Assembly (NCBI GenBank): GCA_963677625.2
Contig: CAXXSW010000010.1
Location: 124,001 to 188,000, forward strand
DNA: 64,000 nt
Origin: UBA1351 sp963677625
Lineage (GTDB): Bacteria > Bacillota > Clostridia > Lachnospirales > Vallitaleaceae
Direction of reading: 5' to 3'
Shown here piece after piece: positions 16,081-24,068 of this stretch. Position numbers and translations under genes: made by a program. The first letter of the stretch is position 1. Each line of letters opens with the position of its first letter. The notes under the pieces were generated by a model. The model ran no database searches, was not told the DNA's origin, and worked only from the letters and a program-made list of their open reading frames with translations.

Positions 16081-17532
16081 ATGATAAAAATAGAACAGCT
16101 AACAATGGAATTTGATGAACGTAGTATTTTTGAAAATCTTAATTTGGAAATAGGTCATGGATTACGTCTTGGTATTGTTGGAAATAATGGTTCAGGCAAA
16201 ACAACTCTTGTTCGACTAATTGCCGGACAATTAGAAGCTACAAGAGGAAAGGTTCATCTTGGTATAGATGATATTATAGGGATGATGCCTCAAGTTAATT
16301 ATGTTGAAGGGGAAGAAAACTTAAGTGGTGGTGAAAGAACTAAGAAGGCTATTCTTAAGGTGTTTCAGGATTACAGCAATATATTGATACTTGATGAACC
16401 CACCAATCATTTGGACTTAAAAGGAATCAAATGGTTAAAAAATCTAATTGATGATTATTATGGAACTGTTATTATTATTTCCCATGATAGGTATTTTATG
16501 GATTTGGTTTGTGATGGAATATATGAACTTGATAATGGAAGAGGTACTTATTTTAAGGGTAATTATACAGATTACCGGGTGGAAAAAGCTCATCGTTATC
16601 AATCCCACATCCATGCATACGAGAAACAGGAAGCTATGAAAGTTGAAATTCAAGCTTCTATAGGTAGCCTTAAAAATTGGTCGGAGAAGGGGTATCGTGA
16701 GTCGACTAAAAAGCTGGGCAAAGATGGTGCCAAAATGGGATCCAAAGAGAAGTATAGAAAGCGAGCTGAGAAAAAAGACCGAATGATTAAGTCCAGAATC
16801 AAGCGTTTGGAAAAAATCGACCTTGAAGGCGTAAAAAGACCGGAAGAGGAACTTGAGATTAAGTTTACTTTTGGTGATAATAAGACACGAATCAAGAGAA
16901 TCTTCAATACTGAAGACCTAGTCATGGGCTTTAACGAAAAAACATTATTTACCTGTGATAATATGGTGGTACAACGTGGTGAACGTATAGGAATAGTAGG
17001 GGCCAATGGCTCGGGTAAAACAACTTTCATCAGGTTGCTCCAAGGTCAGTTAGAACCAGTAAAGGGTAGGATATATATGAATCCTTCTTTAAATATTGGC
17101 TATTTAAGCCAGGAGGTTGTTGATCTTAATGATGAGCTAACCATACTTCAAAGCCTTGGCTATAATCATAAATCTCAACTGACTATTGGTAGAATACAGC
17201 TGAATAATCTAGGCCTTGGTAAGGATATGGTATGCAAAAAAATAAAAACCCTTAGCATGGGAGAAAGAACGAGAGTTAAATTGGCAAAAATCATTCTTGA
17301 AAATTCTGATGTGCTTATTTTAGACGAACCAACTAATCATTTGGATATTCATACAAGAGAAACCCTTGAAAAGGCTCTAAGAGTCTTTGAAGGGACTCTA
17401 ATCGTAGTATCTCACGATTACTATATGCTACAGGAAGTATGTAATGATACCATTGAAATTGTTGATGGAAAGATGAGAAAACTTGGAATACCCGTCAAAG
17501 GATGGTTAAAAGACAAAGGAGTTGCAGACTAA
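16081..17532 (+). CDS. ABC-F family ATPase, probable antibiotic-resistance-type ribosome protection protein
   Basis: This 483-residue soluble protein has two ATP-binding domains and no membrane segments. Walker A motifs are GNNGSGKTT (about 34) and GANGSGKTT (about 307). Signatures are LSGGERTKK and LSMGERTRV, and both Walker B motifs read LILDEPTNHLD. A basic interdomain linker rich in Lys/Arg lies at about 190-265. The short distance between the first Walker A and signature and the small overall size resemble Vga/Lsa/VmlR-like members rather than EttA or Uup. Such proteins displace antibiotics from the ribosome, but the drug range is not predictable here. GGAG (16069-16072) favours ATG 16081 over GTG 16072. 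A leader with a short ORF and terminator precedes it. Confidence 0.85.
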   Translation: MIKIEQLTMEFDERSIFENLNLEIGHGLRLGIVGNNGSGKTTLVRLIAGQLEATRGKVHLGIDDIIGMMPQVNYVEGEENLSGGERTKKAILKVFQDYSNILILDEPTNHLDLKGIKWLKNLIDDYYGTVIIISHDRYFMDLVCDGIYELDNGRGTYFKGNYTDYRVEKAHRYQSHIHAYEKQEAMKVEIQASIGSLKNWSEKGYRESTKKLGKDGAKMGSKEKYRKRAEKKDRMIKSRIKRLEKIDLEGVKRPEEELEIKFTFGDNKTRIKRIFNTEDLVMGFNEKTLFTCDNMVVQRGERIGIVGANGSGKTTFIRLLQGQLEPVKGRIYMNPSLNIGYLSQEVVDLNDELTILQSLGYNHKSQLTIGRIQLNNLGLGKDMVCKKIKTLSMGERTRVKLAKIILENSDVLILDEPTNHLDIHTRETLEKALRVFEGTLIVVSHDYYMLQEVCNDTIEIVDGKMRKLGIPVKGWLKDKGVAD

Positions 17533-17549
17533 GAGTCTGCAACTCCTTT
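17515..17549. terminator. bidirectional terminator spanning two convergent stop codons
   Basis: An exact 16-base stem (17515-17530 with 17534-17549) with a three-base loop ends in A and T runs on its two sides. It includes the last codons of both the ABC-F gene and the convergent membrane-protein gene, whose ends overlap by four bases. It should stop transcription in both directions. Confidence 0.85.
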
Positions 17550-18554
17550 GTGGTATCCTATGAAGTAGGTAAGCATACCTACGAATAAACCTACATAGTA
17601 TGTGATGAAACGCCATAGGAGCATAATAGCTGTGGCTTGAGCTCCGATGACAAAAGATCCAAAGAAAATAAGAAAACCCATTTCTGCACCTCCTGAAGCT
17701 CCAGGGAGAGGTACAACTGATGTAACCATCATTATGTATGCGCTTGCTATAATAGCCTGCCAGATATTAATTGCATTGAAGCCAGCAGACAAGCAGATAA
17801 AATAGGCGACGGCATAATAACAAACCATTTTTACTACATTTAAGGATAAGACCTTAAAATACATTTCCCTATCAGACATAAGGACAAGGATATCTTTATG
17901 GAATTGTTTAACGGTATGATCGGTCTTTGTTTTAATCGATGGTAGTCGTTTTTTTAGAGGACTAATACTAATTAACTTGTATATAAGACTTAAAATCATA
18001 GAAGTTAATTTAGGGGAAACAGCAATGATAATGATGGCAAAGATAACAAATAAGTTCAGGGCGAAACCGGCAACTGCGATAAACTTCATTCCAGATGGAT
18101 CTTCAGGGAAAATATTAAAAAAGTATTTGGCCAAAATAGCAGCAGATCCAAGTGCTACCAAGACGGTTTGATATACAATAAAATTATGTAGTGATGCCGA
18201 TGTTATGGAAGACAGTTTCATGTTGGAATGTTTATTCAGAACATAAATCTGAAAAGGTTGACCTCCTGAGGCAAAAGGGGTAATGCCATTAAAAAACTGA
18301 GTGGATAAGGTTAGTTTAAAAACCTCGGTCAGCTTGATCTGATCATTGTAAGCCCGAAGCATAATATAGAGGGTACATGCACTGAAAAACCAATATAGTA
18401 CAATCATGGATAAGGCAATGCCTAACCAAAAAACATTAACATGGCTTAATATATTGATAATATCCTGAAGTTCGCCACCTGTCGTTATGTATAGAACAAT
18501 AGCTGTGACCAAAATCAGCAGGATGATATTTTTTTTATTGATATGTTGTTTCAT
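17529..18554 (-). CDS. YbhN/AglD-type membrane protein (LPG synthase transmembrane family), possible glycolipid flippase
   Basis: This 341-residue integral membrane protein has about eight hydrophobic segments of the lysylphosphatidylglycerol-synthase transmembrane-region family. It has the typical FNGITPFASGGQPFQ and PLPGASGGAEMGF motifs. It has no soluble synthase domain, so it is not MprF itself. It follows two glycosyltransferase genes in the same direction (30-base gap), a pairing that suggests it moves the glycolipid across the membrane; this is inference from context. Its last codons form half of a bidirectional terminator. Confidence 0.85.
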   Translation of the reverse strand: MKQHINKKNIILLILVTAIVLYITTGGELQDIINILSHVNVFWLGIALSMIVLYWFFSACTLYIMLRAYNDQIKLTEVFKLTLSTQFFNGITPFASGGQPFQIYVLNKHSNMKLSSITSASLHNFIVYQTVLVALGSAAILAKYFFNIFPEDPSGMKFIAVAGFALNLFVIFAIIIIAVSPKLTSMILSLIYKLISISPLKKRLPSIKTKTDHTVKQFHKDILVLMSDREMYFKVLSLNVVKMVCYYAVAYFICLSAGFNAINIWQAIIASAYIMMVTSVVPLPGASGGAEMGFLIFFGSFVIGAQATAIMLLWRFITYYVGLFVGMLTYFIGYHKGVADS

Positions 18555-18583
18555 AATAATACCTGCTTTCGGTTAAGGGAAAT

Positions 18584-19567
18584 TTATCGTGAATAAATTT
18601 CTTCCAATTGTTCACCAATAATGGATAGGCACCTGTTTCTTGCAACTAAATAGCCTGATTCTGTCGTATCATGAAGCTGGTTAGTCATAATGCCTTCGAT
18701 ACGTTCTTTGAATTCATGAAGGTCTTTAGCCTTGTGGCAGTGTAAACCATCCTCTAACCACTCATTATAGACAGGAATGTCACGAATGACAACTGGACGT
18801 TTCATTGACAAGGCTTCAAGAACGACGATACCTTCAGTTTCTTCCTTGGTAGCCATGAGGAAAAGATTACATGCAGAATAGGCTCCAATCATGTTTGTGA
18901 CATAACCCAGCATATGGACATTATCAGGGCAGTGGTTAAGGGCTTTTTTTACGTCACTAGTCATTAACCATGGACTTGTATAGCCGCACCAGACAAATTG
19001 ATAATCAGGCATAGTTCTTGCAAGTTCAATAAAATCTAGAATACCTTTTCTTTTGATCTGAAGACCGACAGACAAAACTATCTTGTCATTCTGAGAAAAG
19101 CCATAAGTTTGTCTAAAGGATTTTGCTTCCTTGGCATTGTATTGAAACTTGTTTAAATCAATCCCATTGGAAACAGGAGTACATTTAAGACCAATATCAT
19201 AGGAATCAATAAGACCTTTAGCGTATGGAGTTGGAGTAACCAATTCATCCGCCTGACTGTAAGCATAAACAATCTCTTTTTTGAAAAGAGGGGCAATGGT
19301 ATTAGCAAAAAAGAAGGAGTCCTTAAAATCTTCTTCTGTACTGTGGGCATGCATAATAACTTTTTTACCCATCTTTTTGGCTCTTTTAGCTAAATATATA
19401 CTTCTTGGGCCTGTTGTATTAATATGGATCACATCATAATCGTCCTTTGGATCCGTTGTATATTCAATATTATTAAGTTCTAAAGCCTTCATCTGGTGTT
19501 TGATGGCACGGCCAACACCTGATTGAGCGATGAATTTCATTCCTTCTGAATATAAGAGTACTTTCAT
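18584..19567 (-). CDS. glycosyltransferase family 4, probable second glycolipid glycosyltransferase
   Basis: This 327-residue GT-B glycosyltransferase has an acceptor-side motif near IHINTTGP and the donor-binding motif near ATKEETEGIVVLEA, where the EX7E pattern sits. It lies between a diacylglycerol glucosyltransferase-like gene and a YbhN-like membrane protein. It probably adds the second sugar to a diacylglycerol glycolipid, in the manner of CpoA or BgsA. The sugar and linkage are unknown. No good ribosome binding site precedes ATG 19567. A six-codon frame (MNHKFR) just upstream overlaps the start as ATGA, so translation may be coupled. Confidence 0.82.
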   Translation of the reverse strand: MKVLLYSEGMKFIAQSGVGRAIKHQMKALELNNIEYTTDPKDDYDVIHINTTGPRSIYLAKRAKKMGKKVIMHAHSTEEDFKDSFFFANTIAPLFKKEIVYAYSQADELVTPTPYAKGLIDSYDIGLKCTPVSNGIDLNKFQYNAKEAKSFRQTYGFSQNDKIVLSVGLQIKRKGILDFIELARTMPDYQFVWCGYTSPWLMTSDVKKALNHCPDNVHMLGYVTNMIGAYSACNLFLMATKEETEGIVVLEALSMKRPVVIRDIPVYNEWLEDGLHCHKAKDLHEFKERIEGIMTNQLHDTTESGYLVARNRCLSIIGEQLEEIYSR

Positions 19568-19621
19568 CTGAATTTGTGATTCATCCGTTGATGAATGTTC
19601 CTTTCGTTATCTATTATTCCA

Positions 19622-19653
19622 CCAGTAAGGACTTGACAGTCCGCTTTTACTGG
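19622..19653. other. hairpin between the two glycosyltransferase genes
   Basis: An outer stem CCAGTAA/TTACTGG (19622-19628, 19647-19653) encloses an inner stem GGACT/AGTCC with a four-base loop. It sits in the 93-base gap within the minus-strand operon. There is no U run on the minus strand, so it is more likely an mRNA processing or stabilising element than a terminator. Confidence 0.55.
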
Positions 19654-19660
19654 CTTTCTA

Positions 19661-20842
19661 CTAAGCATTTAATTTTGTATAGGCATGACTGTTATTGATA
19701 AGCTGGTAGTATACGTGTTCTGCATTTCTGGCATATGATTCCTTGGACAGTGCATTTACAATTTCAGTAGCCTTTTTAGATAGTTTTCGTGTCTTGTGTT
19801 CATTAGAAAAGCAATCAACAAGGCATTCAGTCAATTCCTCTGAACTAGTAAAGAGCCGACCGGAAACATTATTGGTGACAATGTCTTTAACATTAAGGTC
19901 ATCATAGACGACAACGGGCACACCAGTTGCCATAGCTTCCATAATAGTAAGTCCTTGAGTTTCGGTTTTGGAGGCACTGACAAAAACATGAGCAAGACTA
20001 TAATAGTAAGACACATCATCAAATGGAATCTGGCCTGTAAATATAATATGTTCATTTAGGTTCTGGTTCTTGGCTAGTTTTTCCAACTTGCTTCTATATG
20101 GACCGTCACCTACTATCAGTAATTTGGCATGTGGTTCACGAAGCAGAAGGTCAGGCATTTGATTGATAATGGTTTGAACACTCTTTTCTTCGCTTAAACG
20201 TCCCAATGATAAAATGATCTTGTCATCTGGATGAATATGATACTGACTTCTGATTTTACTGAGTGTAGGATTATGGGTTTCGTACTTGGAAAAATGGTGT
20301 AGGTCAATACCTGTTGGGACAACATAGATATTATTGTTAACACCATAGCTTCTAAGAGCTATACGGGTCTTGTCTGTAGGAGCAATGATGCCGTCATATG
20401 TCTTGACATACAATTTGCTGGTACCCTTTATTAATCTCTTAACTATTGATTTTCCATATTTGAGAACGTAATGGGTATAATCTTCATACATAGTATGGTA
20501 GGTATGAAGGATGGGTATATCCAAAGACCTAGCCATATATTTACCAAGAAGACCCATGGAAAATTCTGTGTGGGTGTGGATCAAGTCAAAATTCATATTC
20601 ATAATATCTTTATATGTTTCTGAAAAGAAAGGGAAGCCAAGTCTGAATTCTTTCCATCTACTAAATGGAATAGAATTGACTCGCATAATATTATCTTTAT
20701 CATCTATATGCTTGGGTACTTTGACTGTCACGATTGTTACATCGTGACCTAATTTAATTAACTCTTCCTCTAACATCAATACTGAAGTTACTACACCGTT
20801 GACTTGAGGATAATAACAATCTGTGAAAATTCCTATTTTCAT
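19661..20842 (-). CDS. probable 1,2-diacylglycerol 3-glucosyltransferase (GT4)
   Basis: This 393-residue GT-B enzyme opens with the motif GIFTDCYYPQVNGVVTS typical of monoglucosyl-diacylglycerol synthases. It has HTHTEFSMGLLG, the donor-site motif TETQGLTIMEAMATGVPVV (EX7E-type) and conserved APTDKT. It should transfer glucose from UDP-glucose to diacylglycerol at the inner membrane face, making membrane glycolipid and possibly an anchor for lipoteichoic acid-like polymers. It is the first gene of a minus-strand operon with a second glycosyltransferase and a membrane protein. The donor sugar is inferred from family resemblance. Confidence 0.82.
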   Translation of the reverse strand: MKIGIFTDCYYPQVNGVVTSVLMLEEELIKLGHDVTIVTVKVPKHIDDKDNIMRVNSIPFSRWKEFRLGFPFFSETYKDIMNMNFDLIHTHTEFSMGLLGKYMARSLDIPILHTYHTMYEDYTHYVLKYGKSIVKRLIKGTSKLYVKTYDGIIAPTDKTRIALRSYGVNNNIYVVPTGIDLHHFSKYETHNPTLSKIRSQYHIHPDDKIILSLGRLSEEKSVQTIINQMPDLLLREPHAKLLIVGDGPYRSKLEKLAKNQNLNEHIIFTGQIPFDDVSYYYSLAHVFVSASKTETQGLTIMEAMATGVPVVVYDDLNVKDIVTNNVSGRLFTSSEELTECLVDCFSNEHKTRKLSKKATEIVNALSKESYARNAEHVYYQLINNSHAYTKLNA

Positions 20843-20911
20843 AAGTCACCTCGTTTCCTAACAACTTTTTTCTTTCTGTTAATATTATATATCAATCCTG
20901 GTCATTGTTTC

Positions 20912-20934
20912 TTAAGATTTCCTTAAAATCTTAA
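20912..20934. repeat. AT-rich inverted repeat between divergent genes
   Basis: TTAAGATTT and AAATCTTAA, separated by five bases, lie in the 327-base gap between the divergent glycosyltransferase and amino-acid transporter genes. It may be an operator. A minus-strand extended -10 (TGATATATA) is nearby at about 20885-20893. The rest of the gap holds the promoter at 21049-21076 and nothing else I recognise. Confidence 0.4.
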
Positions 20935-21048
20935 AAGAGTCCTGTTAACTTTATGTTAATGGACCGAAAGTAGGGAGATTTTATAGGACTTTAAGAGGAG
21001 AATTGATTGGGATTTGAGTCAATATTATCGGAAAATGATTATTATTTA

Positions 21049-21076
21049 TTGACTATAGGTCTCAATATAGTATAAT
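21049..21076 (+). promoter_or_regulatory. promoter of the amino-acid ABC transporter operon
   Basis: TTGACT (21049-21054), a 16-base spacer and consensus TATAAT (21071-21076) lie 93 bases upstream of the binding-protein gene. Confidence 0.65.
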
Positions 21077-21169
21077 AAGTAAACATAGAAGTAATGGTAG
21101 TAAGAGTAAATAACAGATAAGTTATTACTGAAAATATATGATGACAGAAATGTCTGAAGGAGGAAAGTT

Positions 21170-22003
21170 ATGAAAAAGTTATTATTACTAGTAGCGGTAT
21201 TAAGTATGGTTTTATCGGCTTGTGGGAAAGAAGACGCAAGTGATAATGCCTATGGTGATGAAGGAGCAAAGGAAAGCGTTTTAGATAAAGATGTGATAAA
21301 GGTTGGTATGGAATTGCAGTATCCACCTTTTGAAACTAAAGATACGGACGGTAACCCAGCAGGAGCATCTGTTATGTTGGCTGAGGCGTTGGGTGAGTAT
21401 CTTGATAAGGAGATTGAAATTGTTGATACCCCTTATCCAAGCTTGATTCCGGCACTTGAAACAGGTAAAATTGATATTATTATTTCATCTATGACCATAA
21501 CAGAAGCTAGAGAAAAGGAGGTTGATTTTTCTATTCCTTACACAACATCTCAGTTAATGATGTTGGCTTACATTGATTCACCAGTTAATGGTCCTGAAGA
21601 TCTTAACAATGAAGACGTAATCATTGCGTCTAAGACAGGTACAATTGGGGCTCTTTGGGCAGCAGCCAATGCACCAAAAGCTAAGATTGTTAATGTTGAG
21701 GAAGAGGCTTCAGCTGTCTTGGAAGTAGCTCAAGGTAAGGCGGATGTTTTTATTTATGATCCTCTATCCATTATTGCCCATCATGAGAATTATCCAGACA
21801 CAACCAAGGCTCTTCTCACTCCATTACCAAACACAAAGGGATGGGGGATAGCACTTAGAAAAAATGACCCGGACTTCAAGGCAAAGTTAGACGAATTTAT
21901 TAATACAGCTAAGACAGATGGAACTTATGATAAGATTCGTAATGAATACTTAAAAGATAAGATTAAAGAATTCGAAGACAAAGGACTTGAATTTTTCTTC
22001 TAG
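21170..22003 (+). CDS. amino-acid ABC transporter substrate-binding lipoprotein
   Basis: This 277-residue lipoprotein has a signal peptide ending in the lipobox LSAC (Cys18). A family-3 solute-binding domain follows, with KVGMELQYPPFE, ISSMTITEAREKEVDFSIPY and the lobe motif WGIALRKNDPDF. These match polar amino acid binding proteins such as those for glutamine, cystine or arginine. The operon continues with a permease and an ATPase. A terminator hairpin between this gene and the permease (22019-22043) should give the binding protein excess expression. The ligand is unknown. Confidence 0.92.
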   Translation: MKKLLLLVAVLSMVLSACGKEDASDNAYGDEGAKESVLDKDVIKVGMELQYPPFETKDTDGNPAGASVMLAEALGEYLDKEIEIVDTPYPSLIPALETGKIDIIISSMTITEAREKEVDFSIPYTTSQLMMLAYIDSPVNGPEDLNNEDVIIASKTGTIGALWAAANAPKAKIVNVEEEASAVLEVAQGKADVFIYDPLSIIAHHENYPDTTKALLTPLPNTKGWGIALRKNDPDFKAKLDEFINTAKTDGTYDKIRNEYLKDKIKEFEDKGLEFFF

Positions 22004-22018
22004 ATCAAAAAAAAGTTG

Positions 22019-22043
22019 AAGGGCTGTACATCAGCCCTTTTCT
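22019..22043 (+). terminator. intercistronic terminator after the binding-protein gene
   Basis: AAGGGCTG pairs with CAGCCCTT around a five-base loop, followed by TTTCT. It lies 16 bases after the lipoprotein stop and before the permease, so it probably attenuates transport-gene expression relative to the binding protein. Confidence 0.75.
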
Positions 22044-22090
22044 ATTAATATTAAGGTAGCTAATAGTACATGATGAAAGGATATTGACAA

Positions 22091-22837
22091 TTGAAAAGAC
22101 AGGGAATACATATTGGCATAGCAGGACTTTTTTATTTACTCTTTTTCTGGTTTGTTATGACAGCTGAAGTGGGACAACTGGAATTTGATGTTTATCTGGA
22201 TTATCGTAATGTAATTTTTCAAGGGTGGTTAAAAACGATTCTTGTAAGTGTTCTTAGTGTGCTCTTGTCTCTGTTTGTAGGCTTGGTCCTCTATTTTATG
22301 CAGCAGTCGGTAAAACTTAAGTTTCTTCATTATATAGCAGAAATACATAAGACAATTATTTTTGGTACCCCCTTAATTGTTATAGCAATTATTTCCTATT
22401 ACTTTATTGGTAATGCTTTTGGTATTAATTCAAAAATGTTTATAGGTGTTATGACGTTAGGTTTATATATTGGAGCCTATGTGGCTGATATATATAACGG
22501 TGCTGTGGAATCCATTCATATCAATCAATGGCAAACAGCCAAAATGTTCGGGTTTACCAAATACCAGACCTATCGGTATATTATTTTTCCCCAGGTCCTA
22601 AAGAGTATTATGCCGCCTCTAGCTGGTCAGTTTGCTTTGACTATAAAAGGTTCAGCGCTCTTGTCTTTTATGGCCTTAAGCGAATTCCTCAATGAAGTTA
22701 GTGTGGTTCAATCTGTTTCTTTTGCTTATATTGAAGGCTATGCTATATTAGCAGTAGGTTATTGGCTAATAACAGTACCCTTGATTGTTGCGGTAAGGCG
22801 ATTTGAAAACCGATTACATGTACGGGTAGTGAAATAG
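22091..22837 (+). CDS. amino-acid ABC transporter permease
   Basis: This 248-residue membrane protein of the His/Glu/Gln/Arg permease family has about five hydrophobic segments and the ATPase-contact EAA loop QTAKMFGFTKYQTYRYIIFPQ. It starts at TTG 22091 with AAAGG ten bases upstream; I see no better start. It pairs with the ATPase gene nine bases downstream and the binding protein upstream. One permease gene suggests a homodimeric channel. Confidence 0.9.
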   Translation: MKRQGIHIGIAGLFYLLFFWFVMTAEVGQLEFDVYLDYRNVIFQGWLKTILVSVLSVLLSLFVGLVLYFMQQSVKLKFLHYIAEIHKTIIFGTPLIVIAIISYYFIGNAFGINSKMFIGVMTLGLYIGAYVADIYNGAVESIHINQWQTAKMFGFTKYQTYRYIIFPQVLKSIMPPLAGQFALTIKGSALLSFMALSEFLNEVSVVQSVSFAYIEGYAILAVGYWLITVPLIVAVRRFENRLHVRVVK

Positions 22838-22845
22838 GAGGGAAT

Positions 22846-23577
22846 ATGGATTTAAGCATACAAAAGTTGGATAAATATTACAATAAAAAAATACTGAATC
22901 AAATCACAATCGAATTAAAGGATATAGGTGTTCTTGCCCTTATTGGACCAAGCGGTAGTGGGAAATCAACCCTTTTAAGGCTGATTGCTGGATTAGAATC
23001 ATATGAAGGTGGATCAATTGAGGTTAATGGCTTTTCTTTAGGACAAGCAAATCTTAACGCATATAGAAAGACGGTGGGATTTGTGTTTCAGGACCACAAT
23101 CTTTTTAATCATCTAACCATACTTGAGAATATACTTCTAGTTCTTGAAAAGGTCCATAACAGAAAAAGGGAAGAGGCTAAGATTGAAGTGGAAAATCTTT
23201 TGGATCAGTTTGGTCTTCTGGAACATAAGGATAAATATCCCCACCAAATTAGCGGGGGCCAGTCTCAAAGGGTTTCAATTGTTAGGGCTCTAGCTATCAA
23301 ACCAGATATTATTCTTTTGGATGAACCAACTTCAAGTTTGGATCCTGTACTGACTTTTGACGTTCTACTGGCTATAAAAAAATTGATTGAACAAGATAAG
23401 AATGTTATCCTAGTTACTCATGAAATTGGATTTGCTAAAGAGATTGCCGATTATATCCTTTATTTGGAGGACGGTGAAATCATAGAACACGGTCCTTCGT
23501 CAATGTTTGATGAGCCTAAAACCCAGGAGCTTAAGGGCTTTTTACAGAAGGTTTTATCCTTTCATAATGAGCCCTGA
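22846..23577 (+). CDS. amino-acid ABC transporter ATP-binding protein
   Basis: This 243-residue ATPase has Walker A GPSGSGKST (about 36-44), Q-loop VFQDHNLF, signature ISGGQSQRV, Walker B IILLDEPTSSLD and H-loop VTHEIGFA. The sequence fits the GlnQ/HisP group. TAGGAGGG before ATG 22846 gives the start. With the preceding permease and lipoprotein it forms a complete polar amino-acid importer. Confidence 0.93.
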   Translation: MDLSIQKLDKYYNKKILNQITIELKDIGVLALIGPSGSGKSTLLRLIAGLESYEGGSIEVNGFSLGQANLNAYRKTVGFVFQDHNLFNHLTILENILLVLEKVHNRKREEAKIEVENLLDQFGLLEHKDKYPHQISGGQSQRVSIVRALAIKPDIILLDEPTSSLDPVLTFDVLLAIKKLIEQDKNVILVTHEIGFAKEIADYILYLEDGEIIEHGPSSMFDEPKTQELKGFLQKVLSFHNEP

Positions 23578-23620
23578 TCCACCAGATATACTTATGACTA
23601 AATAATAAAGGAGCGAGTAA

Positions 23621-24034
23621 ATGAGTTTTCAAAAAATGGATTTTTCCGACAGAGCAAGACCGGAAGGTCGAAATATGGTTTTAATAGCAGGTTTTTCAGC
23701 CCTTGAGTCTGAGCTTTTAATAATGACAGCTAAGGAAGTCGGTATTGACGAATGTCTTTATATTGATGAGACCAGAATGAAAATGATTATCGAAAAAATC
23801 ATTAGTAATGAAAAGGGAAATGAAGATGTTGCCTTTATGAAGCAGAAGAATCAGGTGATTCTTTTCAATGCTAGCAGTCAATTTGAAATCCAACAATTTG
23901 TGACAGCAGCCAGAGCTAAAGTTGAGGGTAGACCCTTGATTGCCATGGTAACTTCAACTAGTATTAAGTGGACTTTTGAGGCCTTAGTGAAAGAACTGAA
24001 GCAGGAAAGATTTGAGTTGGAGAAAAGTAATTAA
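23621..24034 (+). CDS. DUF3783-like hypothetical protein
   Basis: This 137-residue soluble protein has no membrane segment. Its middle part (VLIAGFSALESELLIMTAKE to PLIAMVTSTSIKWTFEALVKEL) resembles DUF3783, a small family of unknown function common in Clostridia. A consensus AAAGGAG precedes ATG 23621. It follows the ABC transporter by 43 bases and may be read from the same transcript, but there is no evident functional tie. It ends 34 bases from the convergent MATE gene. Confidence 0.65.
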   Translation: MSFQKMDFSDRARPEGRNMVLIAGFSALESELLIMTAKEVGIDECLYIDETRMKMIIEKIISNEKGNEDVAFMKQKNQVILFNASSQFEIQQFVTAARAKVEGRPLIAMVTSTSIKWTFEALVKELKQERFELEKSN

Positions 24035-24068
24035 AGATTTTTAACAAATGTTTATTAATCTTGTGGGC

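Noticed and set aside
16448..17030. Open frames on the strand opposite to the ABC-F gene
   Set aside because: They are low-complexity shadows without ribosome binding sites or recognisable domains.
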